This document shows, one piece after another, positions 44,601 to 53,680 of a stretch of 64,000 bases of DNA. Position numbers and translations under genes: made by a program. The notes under the pieces are model-generated. The model made no database searches. It was not told the origin of the DNA and saw only the letters and a program-made list of their open reading frames with translations. Source of the stretch: Paenibacillus hunanensis (lineage in GTDB: Bacteria > Bacillota > Bacilli > Paenibacillales > Paenibacillaceae); contig NZ_BMMB01000002.1 in assembly GCF_014645615.1 (NCBI RefSeq), positions 434,001 through 498,000 of the forward strand, in the 5' to 3' direction. Numbering within the stretch: position 1 is the first letter of the stretch; the number at the start of each line of letters is the position of its first letter.

Positions 44601-45470
44601 TTAAAAGTCAATATGATCCGGGTCTGGCCCAACGCGTACATGTTCATTTAATGCATCAATCTGCTGCATCTGCTCGTCTGCTAATACAAAGTCAAATAGC
44701 TGTGCATTATCTGCAATCCGCTTCGCAGAAATGGACTTCGGAATCGTGATCACGCCGCGTTGTAGATTCCAGCGTAAAATAATCTGCGCGACCTGCTTAC
44801 CATGCTGCTCCGCAATAGTTGCCAGCACTGGATGCTCCAGCAGCTGCCCCTGCATCAGCGGTGACCACGCCTCCAGACGGATACCATGATCCGCGCAATA
44901 TTGTTGTAATTCGTATTGTGTCAGCTTCGGATGGAGCTCGACCTGGTTTATGACAGGAACAATCTCCGCTGTGGCGAGCAGATCCTCCAGATGATGAATC
45001 TGGAAATTGCTTACTCCGATCGCACGTACACGTCCATCACCGTATAGCTTCTCAAGTGCACGCCATGCGTCCCTATATTTGCCGGGTACAGGCCAGTGGA
45101 TCAGGTATAAATCTAGCTGGTCTAATCCAAGACGCTGTAAGGACTGCTCGTACGCGGCTAGCGTTTCTTCATAGCCAAGATCGGCATTCCACGCTTTAGA
45201 GGTGATAAATAGCTCCTCTCGTGTCACAACGCCTTCCTCGATTAGCTCCTGCACCGCTTGACCTACACCTGCTTCATTGCCATAGATCGACGCGGTATCG
45301 ATACTGCGATAGCCGAGCTTCACGGCTGCCTTGATCGCAGTGATCATTTCCTGTCCTTCTTCTACCTTAAATACACCTAATCCCAGTACAGGCATCTCCA
45401 CTCCGTTGTGGAGTGTAACACGACTGCCTATATGCTGTGGTGTTACTTCGGTTGGTTGGTATACGTTCAT
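44601..45470 (-). CDS. Aldo/keto reductase (AKR5-like)
   Basis: A 289-residue NADPH-dependent carbonyl reductase. The tetrad is visible: Asp58 and Tyr63 ('GYRSIDTASIYGNE'), Lys92 ('FITSKAWN') and His125 ('LYLIHWPVPG'). 'IGVSNFQIHHLEDLL', 'INQVELHPKLTQ' and the coenzyme-binding 'ITIPKSISAKRIADN' complete the family pattern, closest to Bacillus YvgN-type enzymes that detoxify methylglyoxal and other aldehydes. It stands alone, between convergent rhodanese and the MFS gene on its own strand. Confidence 0.93.
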   Translation of the reverse strand: MNVYQPTEVTPQHIGSRVTLHNGVEMPVLGLGVFKVEEGQEMITAIKAAVKLGYRSIDTASIYGNEAGVGQAVQELIEEGVVTREELFITSKAWNADLGYEETLAAYEQSLQRLGLDQLDLYLIHWPVPGKYRDAWRALEKLYGDGRVRAIGVSNFQIHHLEDLLATAEIVPVINQVELHPKLTQYELQQYCADHGIRLEAWSPLMQGQLLEHPVLATIAEQHGKQVAQIILRWNLQRGVITIPKSISAKRIADNAQLFDFVLADEQMQQIDALNEHVRVGPDPDHIDF

Positions 45471-45632
45471 GGGTTATACCTCCGTGTTAGTTGTTTCGTG
45501 TTTCGTTGTATTTGTTATGGGTTGCCTACATTGGAATTCGCTTGCGTACTCCATAACAATGCAACGAGCCGAGCATAGGTGATATCGTTTTGCATTTTAA
45601 AACTTCTGCGATGCCGATTTCTATGATACTAA

Positions 45633-46910
45633 TTATCGAAACAATGATGTGGAGCTCGTCGAGCAGACTGAGCCACTTGTCGCCTTCGCGTCGGATCGGT
45701 TGTGTGCGTCTGCTTCGACGATCTCCCCTTGTCCAGCTACCTGCTCCTGCTTCTCGCCTGCACGCAGCACCGCTGTTAAGATCGCCGCTGCCGCCACCAT
45801 CAGTGCGCCAACCCATGTCGTATGGATCAAGCCAAGATGATCGACCACAAGTCCACCCAGATACGCACCGATCGCGATACCTGCGTTAAAGGCAGAGATA
45901 TTCAGTGCTGATGCCATATCCACTGCCTGTGGTACGTATCGCTCTGCCAGCATCAGCACATACACCTGCAAGCCAGACACATTCATAAAAGCAAACAAGC
46001 CCATCAACAGCACCGTTGCCAGTCCAATCCCTGCATAGGGAGCCGTCCACCATAACAGCAGCAATACTAGCGCCTGCACGATAAACATGCGCAGCAGCAC
46101 ACCAACTGGATTGCGGTTAGCTAATCTACCTCCAATCACATTGCCAATCGCAATGGCAATACCATAGAACAGCAGCAGTAATGCAACCGTAGAGGGAGCA
46201 AATCCACTAATCTCATGTAGTAGCGGCGACAAGTACGTGAACACGACAAAGGTTCCACCATAGCCCAGCGCCGTAACTACCAGTGCCATCAAAATACGAC
46301 TCGTGGTGAGTAGCTTCGTCTGGGCACGCCAGCCGCCACTATGCTGCCCCTGCTCCATTCTAGCTGGAATCAGTAGCGCATTCGCAATCAGGGCAATCAC
46401 CCCAATCGCTACAATGACGATAAAGGCAACGCGCCAGCCCAGATGCTGCCCGATAAACGTACCGATCGGTACGCCCGTGACCGTCGCAATTGTTAACCCG
46501 GAAAACATAATCGAGATTGCACTCGCCCGCCGATCCTCAGGCACCAGACTGGCAGCAATCGTCGAGCCGATCGACATAAAAATACCGTGCGCCAGCGCTG
46601 AAATGATTCGCGCCGTCAGCAACAAGCCGATCCCCGTCGCGGTCGCTGCCAGTCCATTACCGATGATAAACACGATCATAATCCCAAGCAGTACCATTTT
46701 CCGTGGCATCCCTGCTGTAACTGAGGTCAAGATCGGCGCTCCCAGCGTTACGCCAAGCGCATATAGTGTGACCGTCAAGCCGGCGGTTGACAGCCCAATA
46801 TGCAGATCATCCGCAATTAACGGCAATAATCCCACACTAATAAACTCCGTCGTTCCAATAGCAAACGCACTGATCGCCAATGCGATCAAAGCAAGTGTAT
46901 TTCGATTCAT
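45633..46910 (-). CDS. MFS drug/arabinose exporter (DHA1 type)
   Basis: A 425-residue 12-helix exporter. 'ALIALAISAFAIGTTEFISVGLLPLIADDL' is the characteristic start of the AraJ/YdhP/PbuE-like DHA1 group, and 'SGLTIATVTGVPIGTFIGQHLGWRVAFI' carries the motif C of antiporters. The C-terminus is a Ser/Asp/Glu-rich cytoplasmic tail. GAGG is 6 nt before the ATG at 46910. The gene is divergent from an HxlR-type regulator, a standard arrangement for a stress-induced exporter. Confidence 0.9.
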   Translation of the reverse strand: MNRNTLALIALAISAFAIGTTEFISVGLLPLIADDLHIGLSTAGLTVTLYALGVTLGAPILTSVTAGMPRKMVLLGIMIVFIIGNGLAATATGIGLLLTARIISALAHGIFMSIGSTIAASLVPEDRRASAISIMFSGLTIATVTGVPIGTFIGQHLGWRVAFIVIVAIGVIALIANALLIPARMEQGQHSGGWRAQTKLLTTSRILMALVVTALGYGGTFVVFTYLSPLLHEISGFAPSTVALLLLFYGIAIAIGNVIGGRLANRNPVGVLLRMFIVQALVLLLLWWTAPYAGIGLATVLLMGLFAFMNVSGLQVYVLMLAERYVPQAVDMASALNISAFNAGIAIGAYLGGLVVDHLGLIHTTWVGALMVAAAAILTAVLRAGEKQEQVAGQGEIVEADAHNRSDAKATSGSVCSTSSTSLFR

Positions 46911-46994
46911 TATCATCCTCTATCACCCGAATCTATCTAGAATTGCTGGCCAGCACATGTTATTATGAGTCAGCGAGTTCAAGATGAATAGTAC

Positions 46995-47028
46995 GTACTT
47001 AAAAGTACTATAGGTACTAAAAAGTGCC
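46995..47028. promoter_or_regulatory. Tandem palindromes in HxlR/MFS divergent region
   Basis: A perfect palindrome GTACTT-AA-AAGTAC (46995-47008) is followed by an imperfect one, GGTACT-AAAA-AGTGCC (47013-47028), with cores 19 bp apart. TACT...AGTA arms resemble sites bound by the HxlR/DUF24 family. Confidence 0.55.
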
Positions 47029-47264
47029 TTAGCAGGTTTGATGCGGGTTGTTGGTCTTTCCTTACACTTCATCAACCTGCATAGCCCTCTAAACGAACCT
47101 ACTCGTCAACCCCATTCAAGTTACATTTAGATCCATCGAGAAAAGTAGCCAGCTTATGGACTACCTGTGTACATGTTCGATGCTCTCACGCATGATCATT
47201 CACACGATGAACACAATAAACAAGATCAAGATATATGAAAATTATTCAAACAGGAGGAATGATC

Positions 47265-47648
47265 ATGTTACCAGCAGAGAAAATGGAGAAAAAATATAAT
47301 ATTGCCGTTGAGGCGACGTTGGAGGTGATTGGGGGGAAGTGGAAGTGTTTGATTTTGTGTCATTTGACGCATGGGAAGAAGCGTACAAGTGAGTTGAAGC
47401 GCCATATGCCCAAAATCACGCAAAAGATGCTGACGCAGCAGCTTCGCGAGCTGGAGCAGAGAGGAATTATTAACCGTATTACGTATAACACGGTGCCGCC
47501 TAAGGTAGAGTATGAGTTGACCGAGTATGGTTGGAGTCTTAAGCCGATTTTGGATATGCTGTGTAACTGGGGTCGTGAGCATATTACGAAGGAGCATGGT
47601 AACGTGGATGAATGGCTGGAAGACACGTATTTGAATACAAAAAAATAA
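47265..47648 (+). CDS. HxlR-family transcriptional regulator
   Basis: A 127-residue winged-helix regulator. Motifs: 'AVEATLEVIGGKWKCLILCHLTHGKKRTSELKRHMPKITQKMLTQQLRELEQRGIINR' and 'KVEYELTEYGWSLKPILDMLCNWG', the full HxlR signature. The cysteines at the KWKCLILC positions may sense electrophiles, as in YodB/HypR. AGGAGG is 7 nt before the ATG at 47265. It most likely controls the divergent MFS exporter through the tandem palindromes. Confidence 0.92.
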   Translation: MLPAEKMEKKYNIAVEATLEVIGGKWKCLILCHLTHGKKRTSELKRHMPKITQKMLTQQLRELEQRGIINRITYNTVPPKVEYELTEYGWSLKPILDMLCNWGREHITKEHGNVDEWLEDTYLNTKK

Positions 47649-47933
47649 AATATACTTGATTTTGATAATGATGTAAAAATATACATCATTTCTAAGCTTC
47701 TGATGTGTTTAATTTCGATAACTAAATGGGTAATGTTCTTCACAGCCGCGTGCCACCTGCGACCGATGTGCATGAAGAGGTCAGAAGACCCTCCGTATCT
47801 GGTTTGATTGGTAAGCCGTTTGCTTGTATGTAAATAAATGAAATGAAAGAGCTTTGGCTTTGCGAAAGCTAATTTTCATTAGACAATGCGTGTAAACTGC
47901 CTGAGATCTAGAACTAGAAAAGGAGAGAGATGC

Positions 47934-49601
47934 ATGAATCGCAATGTAACGATGATGCAATTTTTCGAGTGGCATGTGGAGGCGGATGGTTCACACTGGA
48001 AACGGCTACAGGAGCTGGCACCCGAATTGAAAAGGGCGGGGATTGGTACGATCTGGATTCCGCCCGTAACGAAAGGCAATTCGCCACAGGATACCGGATA
48101 TGGCGTATACGATCTGTACGATCTGGGCGAATTTGACCAGAAAGGGTCGGTTGGCACCAAATACGGCACCAAAAAGGAACTGCTGGACGCGATTGCTGTC
48201 TGTCATCGCCTCGGTCTCAATGTGTATATCGATCTGGTGATGAACCACAAAGCCGGAGCGGATGAAACCGAAGTATTCAAGGTGGTCGAGGTCGATCCGA
48301 ACAATCGGACGGAGGAAATTTCGGACGAGCCGTTTGAGATTGAAGGCTGGACCAAGTTCACCTTCCCTGGACGCGGCGACACGTATTCGTCAATGCAATG
48401 GAACTATCACCATTTTAACGGAACTGATTTTGATAATCGCGAGGGTCGTAATGGGATTTTCCGTATTGCTGATGGAGACAAGCAATGGAATGAAAATGTA
48501 GATAACGAATTTGGCAACTATGACTATCTGATGTTTGCCAATATTGATTACAATATGCCTGAAGTACGTGAGGAAATGACGAACTGGGGCAAATGGATGA
48601 TTGATACGACGCGCTGTGACGGCTTCCGTCTGGATGCGATCAAGCATATTAACTATGAATTTATTCGAGAATTTGTCGGCTCGATGATCAACAAGCGTGG
48701 ACAGGATTTCTATATTGTCGGCGAGTTCTGGAACCCAGAGCTAGCAGCATGTCAGGAGTTTCTCGATACGGTAGATTACCAGATTGATCTGTTTGATGTA
48801 TCGCTGCACTACAAGCTGCATGCGGCATCCACATCAGGTAATTCGTTTGATCTGTCGACGATTTTTAATGATACACTCGTACAGACACACCCGACCCATG
48901 CGGTTACTTTTGTCGATAATCATGATTCCCAGCCGAATGAAGCGCTGGAATCGTGGATTGAGGATTGGTTCAAGCCGCTGGCGTACTCGCTCATTTTACT
49001 GCGTCAGGATGGATATCCGTGCGTGTTCTATGGTGACTATTTTGGTATTGGCGGCGAGAATCCCGTTCCAGACAAAAAGGACATGATCAACTGCATGCTG
49101 TATGCTCGTTATCATAAATCCTATGGCGAGCAGGATGATTATTTTGACCACCCCAATACGATTGGCTGGGTACGCAAAGGCAGCGCGGATATCGAGCGGT
49201 CTGGCTGTGCCGTCGTGATGACCAATGGTGAAGAAGGGGAGAAACGGATGTTTGTCGGCGAGGAACGCGCTGGACAGATCTGGATCGACCTGACAGGTAA
49301 TCGTCGTCACCATGTACAGATCGAGGAAGACGGCTGGGCAACATTCCCGGTTAATGGTGGCAGTGTATCCGTATGGGTTCAGCCAGAAGAGGATCTGACC
49401 GAGGATGGAGTCGAGGCTTATTACGAATCGGGACTGCCTTGTATTGCATTGCCAGAGGAAGGCGTGCTAGAGGAAGGCTCGGATCTGCTGAATATTGAGC
49501 CAGCGGAGCATGTAGAGCATGTCGAAGAAGCTGGTGACCAGGAAGATTCATCCAAGCCAGCTGATGAGCCAGCCTCCGATACAGAGTCACAAGATAAATA
49601 A
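47934..49601 (+). CDS. Cytoplasmic alpha-amylase (GH13)
   Basis: A 555-residue GH13 alpha-amylase without a signal peptide, so intracellular. It begins 'VTMMQFFEWHVEADGSHWKRL'. Catalytic residues are visible: Asp234 nucleophile in 'CDGFRLDAIKH', Glu264 acid/base in 'IVGEFWNPE' and Asp331 in 'FVDNHDSQ'. 'YIDLVMNHKAGAD' is conserved region I with a calcium ligand nearby. After the usual C-terminal beta domain an extra acidic tail of about 65 residues (EHVEHVEEAGDQEDSSKPADEP...) is appended. AAGGAG lies about 9 nt before the ATG. It hydrolyses internal alpha-1,4 bonds of glycogen or imported maltodextrin. Confidence 0.95.
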   Translation: MNRNVTMMQFFEWHVEADGSHWKRLQELAPELKRAGIGTIWIPPVTKGNSPQDTGYGVYDLYDLGEFDQKGSVGTKYGTKKELLDAIAVCHRLGLNVYIDLVMNHKAGADETEVFKVVEVDPNNRTEEISDEPFEIEGWTKFTFPGRGDTYSSMQWNYHHFNGTDFDNREGRNGIFRIADGDKQWNENVDNEFGNYDYLMFANIDYNMPEVREEMTNWGKWMIDTTRCDGFRLDAIKHINYEFIREFVGSMINKRGQDFYIVGEFWNPELAACQEFLDTVDYQIDLFDVSLHYKLHAASTSGNSFDLSTIFNDTLVQTHPTHAVTFVDNHDSQPNEALESWIEDWFKPLAYSLILLRQDGYPCVFYGDYFGIGGENPVPDKKDMINCMLYARYHKSYGEQDDYFDHPNTIGWVRKGSADIERSGCAVVMTNGEEGEKRMFVGEERAGQIWIDLTGNRRHHVQIEEDGWATFPVNGGSVSVWVQPEEDLTEDGVEAYYESGLPCIALPEEGVLEEGSDLLNIEPAEHVEHVEEAGDQEDSSKPADEPASDTESQDK

Positions 49602-49627
49602 GTGTAGGTATCAGTCATAATATAACT

Positions 49628-49685
49628 AACCCGCAAGTCCATATTCTCGCGTGTAAAACGAGAATGCTGGCTTGCGGGTTTATTT
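49628..49685 (+). terminator. Terminator after alpha-amylase
   Basis: Outer arms AACCCGCAAG (49628-49637) and CTTGCGGGTT (49671-49680) with an inner ATTCTCG / CGAGAAT stem, then TATTTG. Confidence 0.8.
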
Positions 49686-49835
49686 GTTCATACAACAAGT
49701 GGCTGTCTCATCCGTCTGCCAAGCAGTACAAGCTTGGAACGGATATTCCATTCCGTAGCATCCACAAGCGATAATTCTGTCCCCTTGATCCAATCCATCC
49801 GGTAGCGATGCTGCTCCATTATTGTCCATACTGCC

Positions 49836-50783
49836 TTATTGCCCATATTGCTGCTGAAGTCCCACAATCCATGCGCGTAATCCATCCAGTAGCTCCGGTG
49901 GTGATTCCACTCGTGCAGCAGTCCCACAGCTGGCAAAAAACTGCACTACCCACGGTATATATGATTCTGGTAAAGGTAGTTCCAATACGCCTGTACCATC
50001 TGATGCGATCGTTAATCCCTGTTCCATCCACGGATCGGTTTGACAGCGGCGAACGCCTTCTCGCTCTAGCTGAACACGCATCGGCAAGGTACGCTCCTCT
50101 GATGCATGACCAAGATACTCGCCAATCGTCCAGTGCGAGAAATCCTGTTGATCAACAGCGCCTGGATCAGTGGCTAGCTTCTTAATTCGATCCACACGAA
50201 ATGTACGAAGCTGCTTGCGTCCCATACAATACGCAACTACATACCATAGCCCACTGCTCGCATACACACCAAGCGGCTGTATGCGCCGCTTCTCCTCCCC
50301 TGCGCTCGAATCGTACACCATCTCCACCACTGTCTGTTCGACACAATAATCCACCAGCTCGGATAAATATGGCGCCTCCAAGTTGCGTACAGGTGTCCAA
50401 AAGGCAAACCGTGCCTCTAGCTCACGAATCCGCTGCTTCGTCTCCGCAGGCAGATAATGATAAAACTTATCCAGCGCCGAGGTCGATTCCTTTTGAAACG
50501 GAAGTGACCGATAATTACGCAGCGATTGATAGGCAAAAAACATCGCCACCGCCTCATTTTCCGAAAATAAAATCGGGGGCAGCATCCGCTCACGCAACAC
50601 ACGATATCCCCCTGCTGCGCCTGGCTCAGCATATAGTGGCACTCCTGCCATCCCCAGCTCCTGCAAATCACGCTGGATCGTTCGCCGGGACACACCAAAC
50701 TGCTGTGCCAGCTCGGAGGCAGTGAACTTACGCCGCGTATTCACGGTGAGCATAAGCTCAATTAAGCGTTGTGATTTGGACAT
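49836..50783 (-). CDS. WYL-domain transcriptional regulator (YafY-like)
   Basis: A 315-residue regulator. N-terminal helix-turn-helix: 'RRKFTASELAQQFGVSRRTIQRDLQELGMAGVPLYAEPGAAGGYRV' (about 17-62). The WYL domain follows ('RRIQPLGVYASSGLWYVVAYCMGRKQLRTFRVDRIKKL', about 166-203), and then a WCX-like C-terminal region. WYL domains sense nucleic-acid or nucleotide ligands and many such regulators respond to DNA damage. It is divergent from an AlkC-like DNA repair gene, with a 23-bp palindrome between them, so control of that gene is likely. Confidence 0.9.
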   Translation of the reverse strand: MSKSQRLIELMLTVNTRRKFTASELAQQFGVSRRTIQRDLQELGMAGVPLYAEPGAAGGYRVLRERMLPPILFSENEAVAMFFAYQSLRNYRSLPFQKESTSALDKFYHYLPAETKQRIRELEARFAFWTPVRNLEAPYLSELVDYCVEQTVVEMVYDSSAGEEKRRIQPLGVYASSGLWYVVAYCMGRKQLRTFRVDRIKKLATDPGAVDQQDFSHWTIGEYLGHASEERTLPMRVQLEREGVRRCQTDPWMEQGLTIASDGTGVLELPLPESYIPWVVQFFASCGTAARVESPPELLDGLRAWIVGLQQQYGQ

Positions 50784-50898
50784 GGAACGAGCACCTCTTT
50801 TTGTAGATTGAATGATAAGCAGCCTTATGTAAACGTAAACGAATGTTTGATTGTCGGTAGTAGGCTGACATCATTTCCGATACGAAGCTTATATTTGT

Positions 50899-50933
50899 AT
50901 TGTATCAAAAATGGCGACAGAATCTGTCACCAT
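50899..50933. promoter_or_regulatory. Palindrome in WYL/AlkC divergent region
   Basis: Arms ATGGCGACAG (50911-50920) and CTGTCACCAT (50924-50933) around AAT, one mismatch. It overlaps the -35 side of a candidate WYL-gene promoter whose -10 is TACAAT (50899-50904, minus strand) and lies 72 nt before the AlkC-like start. Confidence 0.55.
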
Positions 50934-51005
50934 TCCATGCTATGCTGAAATTAATCAAAAGATACGCTTGATCGATGGGACAGCCTACACAACACGGAGG
51001 TACAT

Positions 51006-52091
51006 ATGGAAACATTCAAAGAACGCTATAGCACTGCATTTCTACAGCATTTTATTACGATCGTACAGCAGCATACGACTGCCTTTGACGCACAGCGTTT
51101 CTTCACTCTTGTTCATGCCGAAGGCTGGGACGACCTTGCTTTTAAACAGCGCATTCGTCGCATTAGCGAAGCGTTCACCGGAGCACTACAGCTATCCTAT
51201 GAGGGGATGATCGAGCTACTGATCGCGATGGCACCACAATGTCGTGGTGTAGAGTATCTGTTCTTCCCGGATTGTATCGAGCTGAACGGAATGGAGCAGC
51301 CAGAGCTATCGATCCCTGCACTCGCGAAGCTGACACCGTATTCCAGCTCCGAGTTCGCAGTACGTCCCTTTATTATGCAGGATACAGGGCGCATGCTGGA
51401 GCAAATGCGTAGCTGGGCTACCGATGAGGATGAGCATGTACGCCGACTTGCCAGCGAGGGCTTCCGTCCGCGCTTACCGTGGTCATTCCAGCTACGCATG
51501 TTCATCCAAGACCCGGAGCCTACACTTGCCGTGCTGGAGCTGTTAAAACAAGACCCGTCTCTCTATGTACGGAAAAGTGTAGCGAATCATCTGAACGATA
51601 TCGCCAAGGATCATCCGGAGCGGATCGCTGAGGTCGCACGCAGCTGGTATGGACAGCATCCGCATACCGACTGGATTGTGAAGCATGGCTGTCGCACACT
51701 GCTCAAGCAGGATCATCCGGTCATTATGGAGTTATTCGGCTATTTGCCAAGTGAGCATATTCGTGTTAGTGAGCTACATGTGAACCGTGAGGTCGTGCCG
51801 ATTGGCGAAGAGGTGGAGCTGTCATTTGTCATGCATAATGAAGCCGCTACTGCGCAAAATGTACGGATCGATTATGAGATGCAATTTGTAAAGGCGAATG
51901 GCAAGCAGGCGCCCAAGCGATTCCGCTGGGTATCTCGTGACTTTGCACCCGGACGGCATGTGATGCGTAAAAGGCATTCGTTCAAGCTGATTACGACGCG
52001 TGTATATTATCCAGGTGTGCATCATGTGCATCTGTATGTGAATGGTGTGCAGGTGGGGGAGATTGCATTTGAGGTGACAGCTGCTGAATAA
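51006..52091 (+). CDS. AlkC-like DNA alkylation repair protein
   Basis: A 361-residue HEAT-repeat DNA glycosylase. The helical part includes 'WATDEDEHVRRLASEGFRPRLPW' and 'LLKQDPSLYVRKSVANHLNDIAKDHPERI', classic for the AlkD/AlkC superfamily. From about residue 255 an immunoglobulin-like domain follows ('LHVNREVVPIGEEVELSFVMHNEAATAQNVRIDYEMQF...'), which is the feature that separates AlkC from AlkD. It should excise alkylated bases such as 3-methyladenine or 3-methylcytosine. A GGAGG site stands just before the ATG, and a WYL regulator is divergent. Confidence 0.88.
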   Translation: METFKERYSTAFLQHFITIVQQHTTAFDAQRFFTLVHAEGWDDLAFKQRIRRISEAFTGALQLSYEGMIELLIAMAPQCRGVEYLFFPDCIELNGMEQPELSIPALAKLTPYSSSEFAVRPFIMQDTGRMLEQMRSWATDEDEHVRRLASEGFRPRLPWSFQLRMFIQDPEPTLAVLELLKQDPSLYVRKSVANHLNDIAKDHPERIAEVARSWYGQHPHTDWIVKHGCRTLLKQDHPVIMELFGYLPSEHIRVSELHVNREVVPIGEEVELSFVMHNEAATAQNVRIDYEMQFVKANGKQAPKRFRWVSRDFAPGRHVMRKRHSFKLITTRVYYPGVHHVHLYVNGVQVGEIAFEVTAAE

Positions 52092-52400
52092 CGGCCATTG
52101 AGGCGGCAATCATAAGGTTTCCACTGGACCACCTATTTATTGAGTACAGAAGGATCATATGTATTCGTGCTACAACAAGCTGAGCGAACCGTATGTCTAG
52201 CTTGACCCGGTTATTCAGCATCCACAAGGTTATACAACGCTACAATAGCTTGTCTAATAAGCAAATAGCCTTCCTCGCTACCCTGACAGGTATGTGAAGA
52301 AGGCTGTTCGTTCTATACGTATGGATATCCGTCAGATCACGTATTCGTCACAGCTACTGAGCTGTGAACGGAATACATTTTTCTTATCGGATGGTCAAGC
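52092..52400. other. Gene-free interval between convergent genes
   Basis: 309 nt holding the hairpin AGCCTTC / GAAGGCT (52267-52305), a probable bidirectional terminator. Nothing else is seen. Confidence 0.5.
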
Positions 52401-53009
52401 TTAACGCAGCGTGCGAATGCGCTCTTCCAGTGGCTTGAATTCCTTGTCTCCCGCAGGTGCTGTCGGCTTACCAAACGGCATCTGTGCCACAAGCGTCCAG
52501 CTTTCTGGGATGTCCCACTCGGCTTTGATCTTTTCATCGATCAGCGGGTTATAGTGTTGCAGGGATGCGCCGTAGCCTTCGGCTTCCAGCAGCGTCCAGA
52601 TCAGGTACTGATGCATACCGTTCGCCTGCTGTGACCATACCGGGAATTTATCCTGATATGCCTGGAACTGATCCTGCATACTGCGGATCACGGCTTCATC
52701 TTCGAAAAATAGAATCGTGCCGTAGCCTGCTTTGAAGCTATCCATCTTTTGCTGGGTCGGTTCAAAGCTGTCTGCCGGTACGATTTCTTTAAGTATATTC
52801 GCGGTGTAATCCCACAGCTGATCATGCTTCTCGCCAAGCAAGATGATGATTCTAGCGGTCTGGGAGTTGAACGCGGATGGCGTGTGCAGGACAACCTGCT
52901 CCACAATTTCCTGAATGCGCTCGTCGGATGTTACGGCTTCCTTGCTGATGCCGTAGATACTTCTTCTTTTCTTCATCGCTTCAAAGATTGCTTCTGTACT
53001 CATTGTCAT
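52401..53009 (-). CDS. Nitroreductase family protein
   Basis: A 202-residue FMN-dependent nitroreductase of the Frm2-like type. 'AMKKRRSIYGISKEAVTSDERIQEIVEQVVLHTPSAFNSQTARIIILLGEKHDQLWD' opens the flavin fold, and 'LEAEGYGASLQHYNPLIDEKIKAEWDIPESWTLVAQMPFGKP' completes it. It reduces nitro compounds, quinones or hydroperoxides with NAD(P)H. GGAGG is 4 nt before the ATG at 53009 and 10 nt before another at 53003; either is possible. Monocistronic. Confidence 0.92.
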   Translation of the reverse strand: MTMSTEAIFEAMKKRRSIYGISKEAVTSDERIQEIVEQVVLHTPSAFNSQTARIIILLGEKHDQLWDYTANILKEIVPADSFEPTQQKMDSFKAGYGTILFFEDEAVIRSMQDQFQAYQDKFPVWSQQANGMHQYLIWTLLEAEGYGASLQHYNPLIDEKIKAEWDIPESWTLVAQMPFGKPTAPAGDKEFKPLEERIRTLR

Positions 53010-53132
53010 TAGCCCTCCTTTAGATAAAGACTGCATTAAGATGTCTTACATGTCTATTTAACCAGAGTTGCTATAAAAAAATCAGTGACTTTGTTGTGCT
53101 GGCAAACTGGGGTGATGGAGGGGGTTCACTCC

Positions 53133-53314
53133 GGGAAGGAATAAGGGGACGGACTCCGTTCTCGCACAGGAATCTACGGAGTAGGAGAGAATGTAGATTC
53201 CCGCCCCTCGGAAGCTGTAAGATATTTTGCTTTCGCAAAAATCACTTTTTCATTGAAACCCGTGTTAGGAAATCGCTAACACTGTAAGTCGTCCTTTCCC
53301 CTTATTTCCTTCCC
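53133..53314. repeat. Inverted-repeat element enclosing a diverged copy of the 72-bp repeat
   Basis: Imperfect terminal arms: GGGAAGGAATAAGGGGA (from 53133) and TCCCCTTATTTCCTTCCC (53297-53314), extended inward by GGAC / GTCC. Inside is a smaller hairpin GGAATCTAC / GTAGATTCC and, at 53211-53287, a fourth copy of the repeat found at 31.5 kb. There it reads TTTTGCTTTCGCAAAA and GTGTTAG - 7 nt - CTAACAC, so the hairpin stem is preserved by paired changes. No gene is supported across 53010-53680. It could be a non-autonomous mobile element or a structured RNA. Confidence 0.6.
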
Positions 53315-53448
53315 TTCGTTCCGCAATGCTCGCATCAATGGGGTGTTGCATGCACGACTGGCGTCGTGGCATGGGAGGGCATTGAGACATGAGAAATTAT
53401 CGTGAGGATCATTAGAACTATTAAAAAACCTTTAAAATTATGGATAGA

Positions 53449-53491
53449 AAAAGCGACTTTCCCGATCAGGTGTGATGGGAAAGTCGCTTTT
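53449..53491 (+). terminator. Strong hairpin terminator
   Basis: Perfect 15-bp arms AAAAGCGACTTTCCC (53449-53463) and GGGAAAGTCGCTTTT (53477-53491). Either strand could use it. Confidence 0.7.
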
Positions 53492-53621
53492 GCTTGTTCT
53501 CTGTTTTTGTGTTCTTTTTTGTATTCTGTTCTTATGCTCTTTTCTTGTACTCTGTTATGGTAGCTGGTTTTACTTGAAGTGCTGGTTAGTTGGGTATGGG
53601 ATTGTACTGTTTGGTTGCGTT

Positions 53622-53659
53622 CAGGATGCCTACGATGTTGTAGCTTCGTAGGCATCCTG
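53622..53659 (-). terminator. Hairpin downstream of the large SLH protein
   Basis: Perfect 12-bp arms CAGGATGCCTAC (53622-53633) and GTAGGCATCCTG (53648-53659), 22 nt after the stop of the large gene. There is no T-run on the minus strand; a T-run follows on the plus strand. Confidence 0.5.
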
Positions 53660-53680
53660 GATGGTGTAATTTTTTGTTTT

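Noticed and set aside
49688..49936. 82-codon minus-strand frame overlapping the end of the WYL gene
   Set aside because: It overlaps the WYL gene in another frame and covers the amylase terminator region; no ribosome site.
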